From positions 1,302,001-1,366,000 of the forward strand of contig OZ218954.1 in NCBI GenBank assembly GCA_965112735.1: a stretch of 64,000 bases of DNA, read 5' to 3'. The notes below the pieces were generated by a model, which saw nothing but the letters and a program-made list of their open reading frames with translations, ran no database searches and was not told the origin of the DNA. The position numbers and the translations under genes are program-made. Positions 63,834 through 64,000 of this stretch are shown here, piece after piece; position 1 is the stretch's first letter, and the number at the start of each line of letters is the position of its first letter. The stretch comes from Phaeosaccion multiseriatum. Lineage: Eukaryota; Ochrophyta, other classes.

Positions 63834-64000
63834 CTACGGGTGGGTGGGTGGGTGCGTGCGTGCGTGTGTGGGTGAGGTGCGCGGGCGCATGTGGGTGGGT
63901 GCGTGTGGGGTGAGTGTGTGGGTGTGTGGGTGGGTGTGTGGGTGGGTGTGTGGGTGTGTGTGTGGGTGGGTGTGTGGGTTTGAGGTAGACGTGGGTGCGT
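63834..64000. other. Intron sequence at the right edge
   Basis: GTGGGTG-type repeats that continue past the window. On the minus strand this is the C-rich end of an intron leading to the acceptor of exon 63833. Confidence 0.7.

Overview
This is nuclear DNA of a eukaryote. Nearly every gene is cut by many short GT-AG introns. The DNA is GC-rich and crowded with simple repeats such as (CTC)n, (GTGA)n, (CA)n and GGGA tracts. The best guess is a photosynthetic stramenopile, probably a eustigmatophyte of the Nannochloropsis type. The grounds are two N-termini that look like stramenopile plastid presequences (signal peptide followed by an Asn-Ala-Phe motif), a WRKY19-like zinc-finger protein of a kind common in stramenopiles, and the repeat style. 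The assignment is an inference and was not tested by search.

I rebuilt ten gene models by joining exons at splice sites and checking that reading phase is kept. From left to right: (1) minus strand 1-6440, a P-type Ca2+-ATPase (ECA/SERCA type), cut by the window start, with a possible plastid presequence; (2) plus 7172-10921, a TMEM185-like multipass membrane protein with a C-terminal RING; (3) plus 12020-14921, a secreted PMR5/TBL-like acyl-esterase or acyltransferase; (4) minus 15423-17006, a Tudor/chromo-barrel-like protein with an OTU-like upstream exon, 5' end unresolved; (5) plus 17255-28243, a very large ABCG transporter with a Cys-rich EGF-like ectodomain and two fused NBD-TMD halves; (6) plus 28817-31495, an RluA-type pseudouridine synthase with a plastid-like presequence; (7) minus 33184-34122, a WRKY19-like zinc-finger protein; (8) plus 34310-39261, a KH-KH-RING-SAM-RING protein resembling animal MEX-3; (9) plus 40126-42034, the ESCRT-III subunit VPS24/CHMP3; (10) minus 43824-50133, a TAZ zinc-finger protein, 5' end incomplete; (11) plus 50331-56485, an NCA2-like mitochondrial protein; (12) minus 57138 to beyond the right edge, an ABCG half-transporter. 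That makes ten complete or nearly complete models and two that run off an edge.

The genes do not form a pathway. They are ordinary eukaryotic neighbours: membrane transport (two ABCG, one Ca2+ pump), ubiquitin or RNA control (two RING proteins and a possible OTU), vesicle sorting (CHMP3), organelle function (NCA2, pseudouridine synthase), a cell-wall or glycan modifier, and chromatin-type proteins (TAZ, zinc finger).

The most interesting structure lies between or across genes. A 15-base motif, CTGTATCACCAACTG, recurs about twenty times in both orientations, in exons, introns and intergenic DNA, and is translated in several frames. The two halves of the ABCG gene share almost identical exon and intron stretches, which suggests recent gene conversion. 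Many introns carry a microsatellite that starts at the 5' splice site. There are several foldback or MITE-like elements, one of about 506 bp with 20-bp terminal inverted repeats. Intergenic stretches over 300 bases are described as separate entries.
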